This document shows positions 1-5,245 of a stretch of 5,245 bases of DNA, in pieces. The first letter of the stretch is position 1; the number at the start of each line of letters is the position of its first letter. The notes under the pieces are model-generated. The model searched no databases and had not been told where the DNA came from. It saw nothing but the letters and a program-made list of their open reading frames with translations. The position numbers were made by a program, and so were the translations under genes. The stretch is from JBBIKU01 sp037445245 (GTDB lineage: Bacteria > Chloroflexota > Anaerolineae > Anaerolineales > Anaerolineaceae), in NCBI GenBank assembly GCA_037445245.1, contig JBBIKU010000155.1, forward strand, positions 1-5,245, in the 5' to 3' direction.

Positions 1-423
1 GGTATCTTTGCGTTGATCACACTGGGGCTATACAAATTGATCCCGGTCACGCTGACCTTGCCCGGCATTGCCGGTTTCATGTTGAGCACCGGCATCGCCC
101 TGGATGCTAACATCCTCATCTTCGAGCGCATGCGTGAAGAACTTCGCGCCGGGCGCAACCTGCGCCACGCCCTCGAATTGGGCTGGCAGCGAGCGTGGTC
201 CTCCATCCGTGATTCCAACATCACTACCCTCATCACCGGCGGCATCCTGTTTTGGTTTGGTTCTGCTTTTGGCGCAACGCTGGTCAAAGGGTTCGCCGTC
301 ACCCTTTTCATGGGTATCCTTGTCAGCATGTTCACCGCTGTCGTTGTGACCAGGAGCCTGCTGTACACCATCATCGATTTGTTCGGCATCAGCTACAAAC
401 CCTGGTTGTTCGGATTAAAGTAA
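1..423 (+). CDS. secD: Protein translocase subunit SecD, C-terminal part (5' end outside window)
   Basis: This is the last 140 codons of SecD, open from the first base of the window and ending at TAA 421-423. SecD pairs with SecF in the cytoplasmic membrane and uses the ion gradient to pull exported proteins through SecYEG. The visible part is the C-terminal membrane domain of the RND-like fold. It contains LTLPGIAGFML, then the signature TGIALDANILIFERMREEL at codons about 30-48, whose Asp (codon 35) corresponds to the conserved membrane Asp of the family. SIRDSNITTLITG and KGFAVTLFMGILVSMFTAVVVTR follow. About four hydrophobic spans are visible, and the periplasmic P1 region lies upstream of the window. 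A TTG at 13 is only an internal codon, not the start. secF begins 12 nt downstream, so the two are almost certainly co-transcribed. The family assignment is very secure. Confidence 0.96.
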   Translation, partial: GIFALITLGLYKLIPVTLTLPGIAGFMLSTGIALDANILIFERMREELRAGRNLRHALELGWQRAWSSIRDSNITTLITGGILFWFGSAFGATLVKGFAVTLFMGILVSMFTAVVVTRSLLYTIIDLFGISYKPWLFGLK

Positions 424-428
424 AGGGA
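422..428 (+). promoter_or_regulatory. Ribosome binding site of secF
   Basis: AAAGGGA overlaps the secD stop codon. Its GGG core lies 8 nt before the ATG at 436 but only 2 nt before the in-frame TTG at 430. The spacing therefore supports ATG 436 as the secF start and suggests translational coupling to secD. Confidence 0.7.
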
Positions 429-435
429 ATTGATC

Positions 436-1362
436 ATGTTCAATATTTTCGACAAACGATACCTTTTCTTTGGCATCTCCGGGGTTTTGATCCTTTCCGG
501 ATTAATTGTGCTCTTCATAACCGGTTTGCCCCTTTCCATCGACTTCACCGGTGGCAGCCTGTTGGAAATTGGCTTCACCACTACTGAGCTACCCCCGACA
601 ACCGAGGCCATTGCCATTTACAACGACCTAAACATTACCGATGTGCGCGTACAGACCACCGCTGATGACTCGCTGGTGATCCGCTCACCGTTCCTCGACG
701 ACGATACCCGCGCAGAACTGGTCAGCGCCATGGAAAACAATTTCAACGGCGAGGTGATCCTTCTGCGTTACGAAAGCGTCGGTCCTGCCATTGGGCGAGA
801 AGTAACCACCCGCGCCGCCGGTGCGGTGGCGGTTTCAGCCATCATGATCACCCTCTATATTGTTCTGGCATTTCGCTCAATTCCCCACGCTTTTCGCTAT
901 GGGGTGTGTGCTATTGCCGCCATGCTGCATGATGTCGGGATCGTATTCTGCCTGATCGCCTTTGGCGGATTATTCTGGGGCTGGCAGTTTGACGCCCTGA
1001 TGCTGACAGCACTGTTGACCGTGATCGGCTTTTCAGTGAACGACTCTATTGTGGTCTTCGACCGCATCCGTGAAAACCGCAATCTCCACCGTCGGTTAGA
1101 TTACGCAAAACTGGTAAAACACTCCATCATCCAATCATTGCAACGTTCCATCAATACCCAGTTGATGACGGTTGAGTTTCTCCTGATATCGCTGGCACTT
1201 TTCGGCGGCGCAACCCTGCGGGGCTTTGCTTTGATATTGCTGGTCGGTTTGTTCAGCGGCACCTACTCGACACTTTTTATCGCCACCCCCCTCCTGGTGG
1301 TCTGGGAAAACCGGGAATGGCGCAACTGGTTCCGCCGCAAAACAGTCGATAGCCCGGCATAG
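436..1362 (+). CDS. secF: Protein translocase subunit SecF
   Basis: This is complete SecF of 308 residues, within the usual family range of about 290-320. It is the membrane partner of SecD in ion-gradient-driven protein export. A first membrane span covers residues about 10-30 and is followed by the family motif SIDFTGGSLLEI (34-45). A short extracytoplasmic P1 region runs to about residue 112. The signature ESVGPAIGREVTTRA (113-127) leads into the C-terminal five-span bundle. That bundle carries MLHDVGIV (163-170), LLTVIGFSVNDSIVVFDRIREN (193-214, the hallmark fourth-span segment), RSINTQLMT, and GFALILLVGLFSGTYST. The basic tail WRNWFRRK is typical of a cytoplasmic end. ATG 436 is preferred over TTG 430 because of the Shine-Dalgarno spacing; choosing TTG would add only two residues. 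The gene is followed by a strong terminator, so secD-secF appears to end the transcript. No key motif is missing. Confidence 0.97.
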   Translation: MFNIFDKRYLFFGISGVLILSGLIVLFITGLPLSIDFTGGSLLEIGFTTTELPPTTEAIAIYNDLNITDVRVQTTADDSLVIRSPFLDDDTRAELVSAMENNFNGEVILLRYESVGPAIGREVTTRAAGAVAVSAIMITLYIVLAFRSIPHAFRYGVCAIAAMLHDVGIVFCLIAFGGLFWGWQFDALMLTALLTVIGFSVNDSIVVFDRIRENRNLHRRLDYAKLVKHSIIQSLQRSINTQLMTVEFLLISLALFGGATLRGFALILLVGLFSGTYSTLFIATPLLVVWENREWRNWFRRKTVDSPA

Positions 1363-1415
1363 TGTTCGAAAACACCGAAGTGAAAACCATCCTCAAAGTG
1401 TAAAGAACAATGGTA

Positions 1416-1452
1416 GAGCCCGGGCACCTGTATTGACCTGGGCTCCTTTTTT
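1416..1452 (+). terminator. Factor-independent terminator after secF
   Basis: A 9-bp stem pairs GAGCCCGGG (1416-1424) with CCTGGGCTC (1437-1445) through eight Watson-Crick pairs and one G-U. The loop is 12 nt, and the right arm is followed by one C and six Ts (1447-1452). It lies 54 nt after the secF stop and fits a classic intrinsic terminator for the secDF transcript. Confidence 0.8.
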
Positions 1453-1461
1453 ATGTAGACT
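1433..1461 (+). promoter_or_regulatory. Candidate sigma70-type promoter for the dehydrogenase gene, overlapping the terminator
   Basis: TTGACC (1433-1438) matches five of six bases of the -35 consensus. TAGACT (1456-1461) matches four of six of the -10 consensus, and the spacer is exactly 17 nt. Transcription would start near 1468, giving a leader of about 49 nt before the ATG at 1517. The -35 box lies in the loop and right arm of the secF terminator, and the T-tract lies in the spacer. The call rests on consensus matching only. A gene following a strong terminator needs a promoter nearby, which adds some support. Confidence 0.4.
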
Positions 1462-1504
1462 TCCAGTATCGATAACTTCCAAGCGATCCTCACAAATAAA
1501 AAAG

Positions 1505-1510
1505 AAAGGG
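1505..1510 (+). promoter_or_regulatory. Ribosome binding site of the SDR dehydrogenase
   Basis: AAAGGG lies 6 nt before ATG 1517. It decides the start: the reading frame is open upstream to a possible start at 1433, but that start lies inside the terminator hairpin and would add 28 residues unlike the family N-terminus. Confidence 0.75.
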
Positions 1511-1516
1511 TGTGGC

Positions 1517-2536
1517 ATGCGCAAAGAAGTCGTCCTGATCACGGGCGCCAACGGTGAAATCGGACACGGGCTGATCACCCACCTCGGTGAAAAGACCAAT
1601 ATTCAGGTCGTCGGGTTAGATGTTCAACCGCTCGATCCACTTCTGTTGCCATTCTGCCATCGCTTCATCCAGGGGGATATCCTCGACCAGATGCTGCTGG
1701 GGCGGTTGGTGGTCGAGTTTGAGATCCATACCATCTATCACTTGGCTTCGATCCTTTCCACCAAGGCAGAATACAACCCCGAGACCGCCCATCGCGTCAA
1801 CGTGGAAGGCACCCTGAACCTGCTGCGACTGGCTGTCGAACAGTCGCAATGGCAAGGCAGATCGGTCAAATTCATTTACCCCAGCTCGATTGCCGCCTAT
1901 GGCTTACCCGCCCTTGAGACCAAAAACCGCCTTGGCGCGATCAAGGAGGACGACTGGCTGCAACCCATTACCATGTACGGCTGCAACAAGCTCTACTGCG
2001 AACACCTGGGGCGATACTATGCCAATCACTACCGCCAGCTCGCCGCCGATCACGACAAGTGCACCATCGATTTCCGTTGTATCCGCTTTCCGGGCTTAAT
2101 CAGCGCCGATACCATCCCCACCGGCGGCACCAGCGATTACGCCCCCGAAATGTTCCACCACGCAGCTCAGGGGTTGCCCTACAAATGCTTCGTACGTCCA
2201 GATACCCGCCTGCCCTTCATGGTCATGCCAGACGCGGTTAAATCACTCTTAATGCTGGAGTCAGCCCCCAGAGATTCGCTGTCGCGCCTGGTTTACAACG
2301 TCACCAGCTTCTGCCCAACTGCAGAAGAGATCTTCAACCATGTTAAGCAGGCTTTCCCCAACGCTGAGGTTACGTGTTCACCGCATGCCAGCCGCCAGGC
2401 AATTGTTGACAGTTGGCCCTCCGATATCGACGACCGCGCCGCCCGCCAGGATTGGGGCTGGAAGCCCGATTTCGACATGCAACAGGCGTTTCACGAGTAC
2501 CTGATCCCATCAATTAAGAAACATTACGCACCTTAA
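1517..2536 (+). CDS. NAD-dependent epimerase/dehydratase-family protein, probable SDR-type L-threonine 3-dehydrogenase
   Basis: This is a 339-residue extended short-chain dehydrogenase. The N-terminal Rossmann motif is TGANGEIG (9-16, GxxGxxG), followed by an acidic residue at the end of the second strand (D35), which favours NAD over NADP. GDIL (53-56), HLAS (75-78), and NVEGTLNLL (95-103) follow. The catalytic set is S123/S124, Y154 and K158 in YGCNK. The C-terminal half carries segments I associate with SDR-type threonine dehydrogenases: FRCIRFPGLIS, PTGGTSDYAPEMF, RPDTRLPFMVMPDA, and the final SWPSDIDDRAARQDWGWKPD. Such enzymes oxidise threonine to 2-amino-3-ketobutyrate in the cytoplasm. 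The region around the catalytic Tyr and a stretch after it seem longer than in typical members, so substrate specificity is not certain. The usual partner ligase gene (kbl) is not in the window. The ATG at 1517 begins directly with the first Rossmann strand, as expected. Superfamily is certain; the threonine assignment is likely. Confidence 0.85.
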   Translation: MRKEVVLITGANGEIGHGLITHLGEKTNIQVVGLDVQPLDPLLLPFCHRFIQGDILDQMLLGRLVVEFEIHTIYHLASILSTKAEYNPETAHRVNVEGTLNLLRLAVEQSQWQGRSVKFIYPSSIAAYGLPALETKNRLGAIKEDDWLQPITMYGCNKLYCEHLGRYYANHYRQLAADHDKCTIDFRCIRFPGLISADTIPTGGTSDYAPEMFHHAAQGLPYKCFVRPDTRLPFMVMPDAVKSLLMLESAPRDSLSRLVYNVTSFCPTAEEIFNHVKQAFPNAEVTCSPHASRQAIVDSWPSDIDDRAARQDWGWKPDFDMQQAFHEYLIPSIKKHYAP

Positions 2537-2592
2537 CCGCAGTTGCATCAAGCTTAAACCTCCTTTCACGGCAATACCCTGGAGAATTTCCG

Positions 2593-3147
2593 ATGACCCA
2601 AGATACTGCCCAAGAACATCTTTACCTGCTCACCCCGGAAGACAAGACCGCCCAGGTCATGGCATACACAACGACAAAGCTGTTCTGGGGTGAAGTGGTG
2701 GCTAAAAAAGACATCCGCGTCAGCACCTGGTTGCGCACCACCGCCGCTCCTGAGATCCTCACCCTCTATCGTGGCAAGGTACTCGTGACCACCACCCCTT
2801 CCAACCCTCCCAAACCATACGCTTTTTCGGAAATTCATCTTCCGGCAGAAACGATCCTCGCTTTTCACCTGCTCCCGCCGGCGCATGATCCGCCCGATTA
2901 CGATCCGACCGAGCCCAACCGGTATATGAACCCTACTACCGTGCTCATCGGCACCTTTCAGTTCGATGGACACACCCGCCTCTCCAGCGTGACCAATCTC
3001 GGAAAGTATCTCGAAGTCACTCGTGAAACCTTTACCTCTCTTTACGATGTAGAAATCCGATCTTCGGTCATGCCTGCTCTGGGCGTGATGAAAATTCCCT
3101 TCGTTCTGGTACGCCAGATGGCTTCGGCATTCTGCCTGCGCTCATAA
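2593..3147 (+). CDS. Conserved-looking hypothetical protein with two similar halves
   Basis: I do not recognise a named family for this 184-residue protein. It has a good Shine-Dalgarno (GGAG at 2581-2584, 8 nt before ATG) and lies 56 nt after the dehydrogenase, in the same direction. There is no signal peptide or membrane span, so it is probably cytoplasmic, and the composition is rich in predicted beta strands. Two halves share a pattern. G33-E-V, R42-V-S44 and L58-Y59 in the first half correspond to G120-T-F, R129-L-S131 and L150-Y151 in the second. The halves are joined by a proline- and aspartate-rich linker (about 95-114, including PPAHDPPDYDP). Each half ends in a hydrophobic strand (about 88-95 and 167-178). 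This suggests a duplicated small beta domain with the two copies packed together. The gene may share a transcript with both neighbours, but nothing shows its function. Confidence 0.8.
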   Translation: MTQDTAQEHLYLLTPEDKTAQVMAYTTTKLFWGEVVAKKDIRVSTWLRTTAAPEILTLYRGKVLVTTTPSNPPKPYAFSEIHLPAETILAFHLLPPAHDPPDYDPTEPNRYMNPTTVLIGTFQFDGHTRLSSVTNLGKYLEVTRETFTSLYDVEIRSSVMPALGVMKIPFVLVRQMASAFCLRS

Positions 3148-3187
3148 CAACCAACCCGTTAGTAACACTCGCATTGGAGGACAATAC

Positions 3188-4270
3188 ATGGCGCGAAAAA
3201 CACTTGGCTTTGTCAATCTGGAATGGATTTGCCCCAATTGCAAGATACGCAATCCCGGTCCTCAGAAAAGCTGCGCCGGCTGCGGCGCTGCCCAGCCGGA
3301 AGATATCAAATTCGTCCAGGCGCGCCGTGAAGTTCTGCTCGCAGACGAAACAGTAATCCAAAAAGTTAAAACCGGCGTCGATATACATTGCCCGTTCTGC
3401 AAGGCGCGCAACGTCGCCGGCGCCACACAATGCTCGCAGTGCGGCGGCGACCTGACGGAAGGCACCAAACGCGTTTCGGGCAGGGTCGTCGGCGCCTTTA
3501 GAGACGTACCGCAGCAGGAATTGATTTGCCCTGCCTGCGGCGCTTCCAACCCCAATAGCGCCCATCGCTGTGCCCAATGTGGCAGCAGTCTCGAACAAAA
3601 AGAAGTCACCGAGCCTGCTCTACCCCAGCCGCCCGAAAAGAAGAATTTCGGTATCTTCAAAATAATCGCCATCGCCACGGCAATGCTGCTGTGTTTCGGG
3701 CTGGCAGTGTGGGCAATGGTAGGCTTTTCCCAGCGCGATACGCTGACTGGCTCAGTTCAAGAAGTGGAATGGGTTCACACAATCGCCATCGAAGAATTCG
3801 GTGTCGACACGCGCGAAGCCTGGGCAGATGAGATTCCTACCGATGCCGAAATTGAGAATTGCGTCTGGAAGTTGAGGCGGGTTCAGGATGAGCCGCACCC
3901 GGATGCCGAGGAGGTATGTGGCGAAGCCTACACCGAAGATACCGGCACCGGTTACGGCGAAGTGATACAGGATTGCGAATACCACGTGTATGCCGATTTT
4001 TGCACCTATACCGTGTACGATTGGCGCCACGTGGATGATTTCACCCTCCAGGGCGCTGACAACTACCCCCTCTGGCGCGACCCGACGTTATCACCCGAGC
4101 AACGGGTTGGCGAGCGAACCGCCAGCTACAAGGTGGTGTTTGAGACGAACAACAAAACCTACACCTACACCACGACCGATGCCGACCTCTACCAGCGCTG
4201 CCTGCCCGGCAGCCAGTGGCTGCTGACTGTCAACGCCTTCGGCGGTATCGTATCGATCGAACCACAATGA
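3188..4270 (+). CDS. Membrane-anchored protein with three zinc ribbons and an extracytoplasmic cysteine-containing domain
   Basis: This 360-residue protein starts at ATG 3188, 7 nt after GGAGG (3176-3180). Three zinc-binding modules all have the form C-x2-C-x10-C-x2-C: C15/C18/C29/C32, C68/C71/C82/C85 and C114/C117/C128/C131. Each also has an Asn four residues after its second Cys. A proline-rich linker (about 140-150) leads to basic residues (KK 151-152, K158) and one membrane span (about 156-179). The positive-inside rule puts the ribbons in the cytoplasm and residues about 185-360 outside. That outer domain is acidic and rich in Tyr and Thr, with five cysteines (225, 244, 263, 272, 338) and segments such as TGSVQEVEW and TTDADLYQRCLPGS. 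Zinc ribbon plus span plus outer domain is a recurrent layout for bacterial proteins of unknown role. It could sense or scaffold something at the membrane, but no catalytic motif is visible. The gene lies 40 nt after the preceding one and converges on the glycerate kinase gene. Confidence 0.9.
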   Translation: MARKTLGFVNLEWICPNCKIRNPGPQKSCAGCGAAQPEDIKFVQARREVLLADETVIQKVKTGVDIHCPFCKARNVAGATQCSQCGGDLTEGTKRVSGRVVGAFRDVPQQELICPACGASNPNSAHRCAQCGSSLEQKEVTEPALPQPPEKKNFGIFKIIAIATAMLLCFGLAVWAMVGFSQRDTLTGSVQEVEWVHTIAIEEFGVDTREAWADEIPTDAEIENCVWKLRRVQDEPHPDAEEVCGEAYTEDTGTGYGEVIQDCEYHVYADFCTYTVYDWRHVDDFTLQGADNYPLWRDPTLSPEQRVGERTASYKVVFETNNKTYTYTTTDADLYQRCLPGSQWLLTVNAFGGIVSIEPQ

Positions 4271-4337
4271 CTCACCAATAAACCATCTGATTCCAACGCC
4301 GGGATTATGAAAGATCGACCCCAACACCTGGCTGGCT
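4271..4337. other. Convergent intergenic gap without an obvious terminator
   Basis: These 67 nt separate the tail-to-tail ends of the zinc-ribbon gene and the glycerate kinase gene. I see no convincing GC-rich hairpin followed by a T-tract on either strand. Termination may rely on Rho or occur inside the opposing gene. The last bases belong to a 15-bp sequence repeated at 4755-4769. Confidence 0.5.
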
Positions 4338-5245
4338 TCATTTCGCAGACGGCAAAGTGAACAAAAACGTCAGATCGTTGACATTGGTGCCGGTGGCGCC
4401 AATGCGGATCAGATCCCCCAACGCATCAAAAAAGGCATACGAATCGTTCTCGTGCAAATGTTGGCGGTAATCCAAACCCAGCGAGCGCGCCCGGTGGAGC
4501 GTGTTTCCCGTCACAACCGCCCCGGCAGCATCGGTGGGACCGTCTTCACCGTCGCTCGCCAGCGTCACCAGGAGGACGTCCGGCAAACCATACACGAGTG
4601 GCACGGCGCCCAGCGCCAGTTCCTGGTTACGCCCACCGCGCCCTTCGCCGCGCAAGGTTACGGTTGTTTCACCGCCCGCCACCAGGCACGCCGGTCGCTC
4701 CAGCGGATGCCAATTTTTCGCCATTTCCTGCAAAATCGAACCCATTACCACTCCCACCTGGCTGGCTTCGCCCTGTAGATATGTGGTCAACAACATTGAA
4801 CGGAAGCCCTCAGCTTCTGCCTTATGCAGCGCAGCTTCAACCGCCCCCACATTACTGCCCACCAGCAGATTGTGGCATTTCGTCAGAATTGGGTCGCCTG
4901 CCTTAAGCGTTTCGGGCAACTCACCCTTCATCCCGCCTTGCAACACCCGCAGAATCGATTCGGGAACATCTCTGACGAGACCGTACTTCTCCAATACCTC
5001 ATACGCCTGTTGATAGGTGCTGCTATCAGCAACGGTTGTGCCGGAGGCAATCACATCCAGCGGGTTTCCGATCACATCTGAGAGAATCAGGCTCAGTAAG
5101 CGGGCAGGTGCCACCCGCTGCACCAGCCCACCCCCTTTCACTTGATCTAGGTGTTTTCGCAAAGCGTTGATCTCGTTGATGTCCGCCCCGACGGCAAAGG
5201 CCCGCTCGCCGCCTTTCTCAACAAGCACGCCGCCGAGCGTGAGCG
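4338..5245 (-). CDS. Type-2 glycerate kinase (MOFRL family), C-terminal two thirds (5' end outside window)
   Basis: The frame is open from the window edge to the stop TGA at 4340-4338, giving about 302 codons of a family usually around 420-450 residues. A GTG at 5228 is an internal codon, not the start. These cytoplasmic enzymes phosphorylate glycerate with ATP, generally giving 2-phosphoglycerate, and link glyoxylate, serine or hydroxypyruvate metabolism to glycolysis. Reading from the upstream end, recognisable segments are GADINEINALRKHLDQVKGG, LILSDVIGNPLDVIASG, LLVGSNVGAVEAAL, and AGGETTVTLRGEGRGGRNQE. The C-terminal MOFRL domain follows with TLASDGEDGPTDAAGAVV, NDSYAFF and ATGTNVNDLTFLF. 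The N-terminal part, including the catalytic Lys region known in the family, is missing from the window. Oddities are loss of conserved prolines in two loops (ASGTTVADSST and IGATGTNV) and an unusual stretch just before GADINEIN. It is the only minus-strand gene here, and its promoter lies outside the window. Confidence 0.93.
   Translation of the reverse strand, partial: LTLGGVLVEKGGERAFAVGADINEINALRKHLDQVKGGGLVQRVAPARLLSLILSDVIGNPLDVIASGTTVADSSTYQQAYEVLEKYGLVRDVPESILRVLQGGMKGELPETLKAGDPILTKCHNLLVGSNVGAVEAALHKAEAEGFRSMLLTTYLQGEASQVGVVMGSILQEMAKNWHPLERPACLVAGGETTVTLRGEGRGGRNQELALGAVPLVYGLPDVLLVTLASDGEDGPTDAAGAVVTGNTLHRARSLGLDYRQHLHENDSYAFFDALGDLIRIGATGTNVNDLTFLFTLPSAK

Noticed and set aside
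1433..1516. In-frame extension of the dehydrogenase to an upstream start
   Set aside because: The extension begins inside the terminator hairpin, lacks a ribosome binding site and precedes a Rossmann strand that normally begins the protein. ATG 1517 has AAAGGG at good distance.
2406..2434. A perfect TTGACA inside the end of the dehydrogenase gene as a promoter for the next gene
   Set aside because: At 16-18 nt spacing there is no acceptable -10 box (GACGAC at 17 nt), so I regard it as chance coding sequence.
2566..2973. A 135-codon open frame on the minus strand opposite the duplicated-domain gene
   Set aside because: It starts inside the coding region of the plus-strand gene, which has a properly spaced Shine-Dalgarno and consistent hydrophobic patterning. 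The minus frame shows no family motif.
3068..3598. A 176-codon open frame on the minus strand opposite the zinc-ribbon gene
   Set aside because: It lies across two well-supported plus-strand genes with good ribosome binding sites. Its protein is Ala/Gly-rich with no recognisable motif, as expected of an antisense shadow in GC-rich DNA.
4250..4262. Short palindromic TCGATCGA-type sequence at the end of the zinc-ribbon gene as an operator or terminator
   Set aside because: It lies within coding sequence, is very short, has no T-tract and no second copy in a regulatory position.
4501..5013. A 170-codon open frame on the plus strand opposite the glycerate kinase
   Set aside because: The minus-strand frame carries unmistakable MOFRL-family motifs throughout. 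The plus frame is Pro/Ser/Arg-rich low-complexity sequence typical of an antisense shadow.

Overview
The window (5,245 bases, moderately GC-rich) looks like ordinary bacterial chromosome. It has tightly packed genes, AAAGGG or GGAGG-type Shine-Dalgarno sequences, a factor-independent terminator and household functions. I see no mobile element, CRISPR array, phage gene, tRNA or rRNA. Separate secD and secF genes, an SDR-type threonine dehydrogenase, a MOFRL-type glycerate kinase and two poorly characterised proteins (a soluble two-lobed protein and a zinc-ribbon membrane protein) remind me of Anaerolineae/Chloroflexota genomes. That placement comes from memory of protein flavour and is only tentative.

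Layout. Positions 1-423 hold the 3' end of secD, followed 12 nt later by complete secF (436-1362). Together they encode the SecDF membrane pair that helps the Sec translocon export proteins using the ion gradient. A strong hairpin plus T-tract (1416-1452) ends this unit. A plausible sigma70-type promoter (1433-1461) overlaps the terminator and points into the next gene.

Positions 1517-4270 hold three co-directional genes with gaps of 56 and 40 nt and no visible terminator between them: an SDR-family NAD-dependent dehydrogenase closest to L-threonine 3-dehydrogenase, an unrecognised 184-residue protein that looks like two copies of one small fold, and a 360-residue protein with three cytoplasmic zinc ribbons, one membrane span and a cysteine-bearing outer domain. 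They may form one transcript, but no shared function is evident.

Positions 4338-5245 hold, on the minus strand and converging on the previous gene, the C-terminal two thirds of a type-2 glycerate kinase (MOFRL family). It is cut by the window edge. Threonine breakdown gives glycine, which can feed serine and glycerate metabolism, so a metabolic link between the dehydrogenase and the kinase is conceivable. The opposite orientation gives it no support.

No clearly new multi-gene system is visible. The most interesting items are the duplicated-fold hypothetical protein, the triple zinc-ribbon membrane protein, the terminator/promoter overlap, and proline losses in conserved loops of the glycerate kinase.
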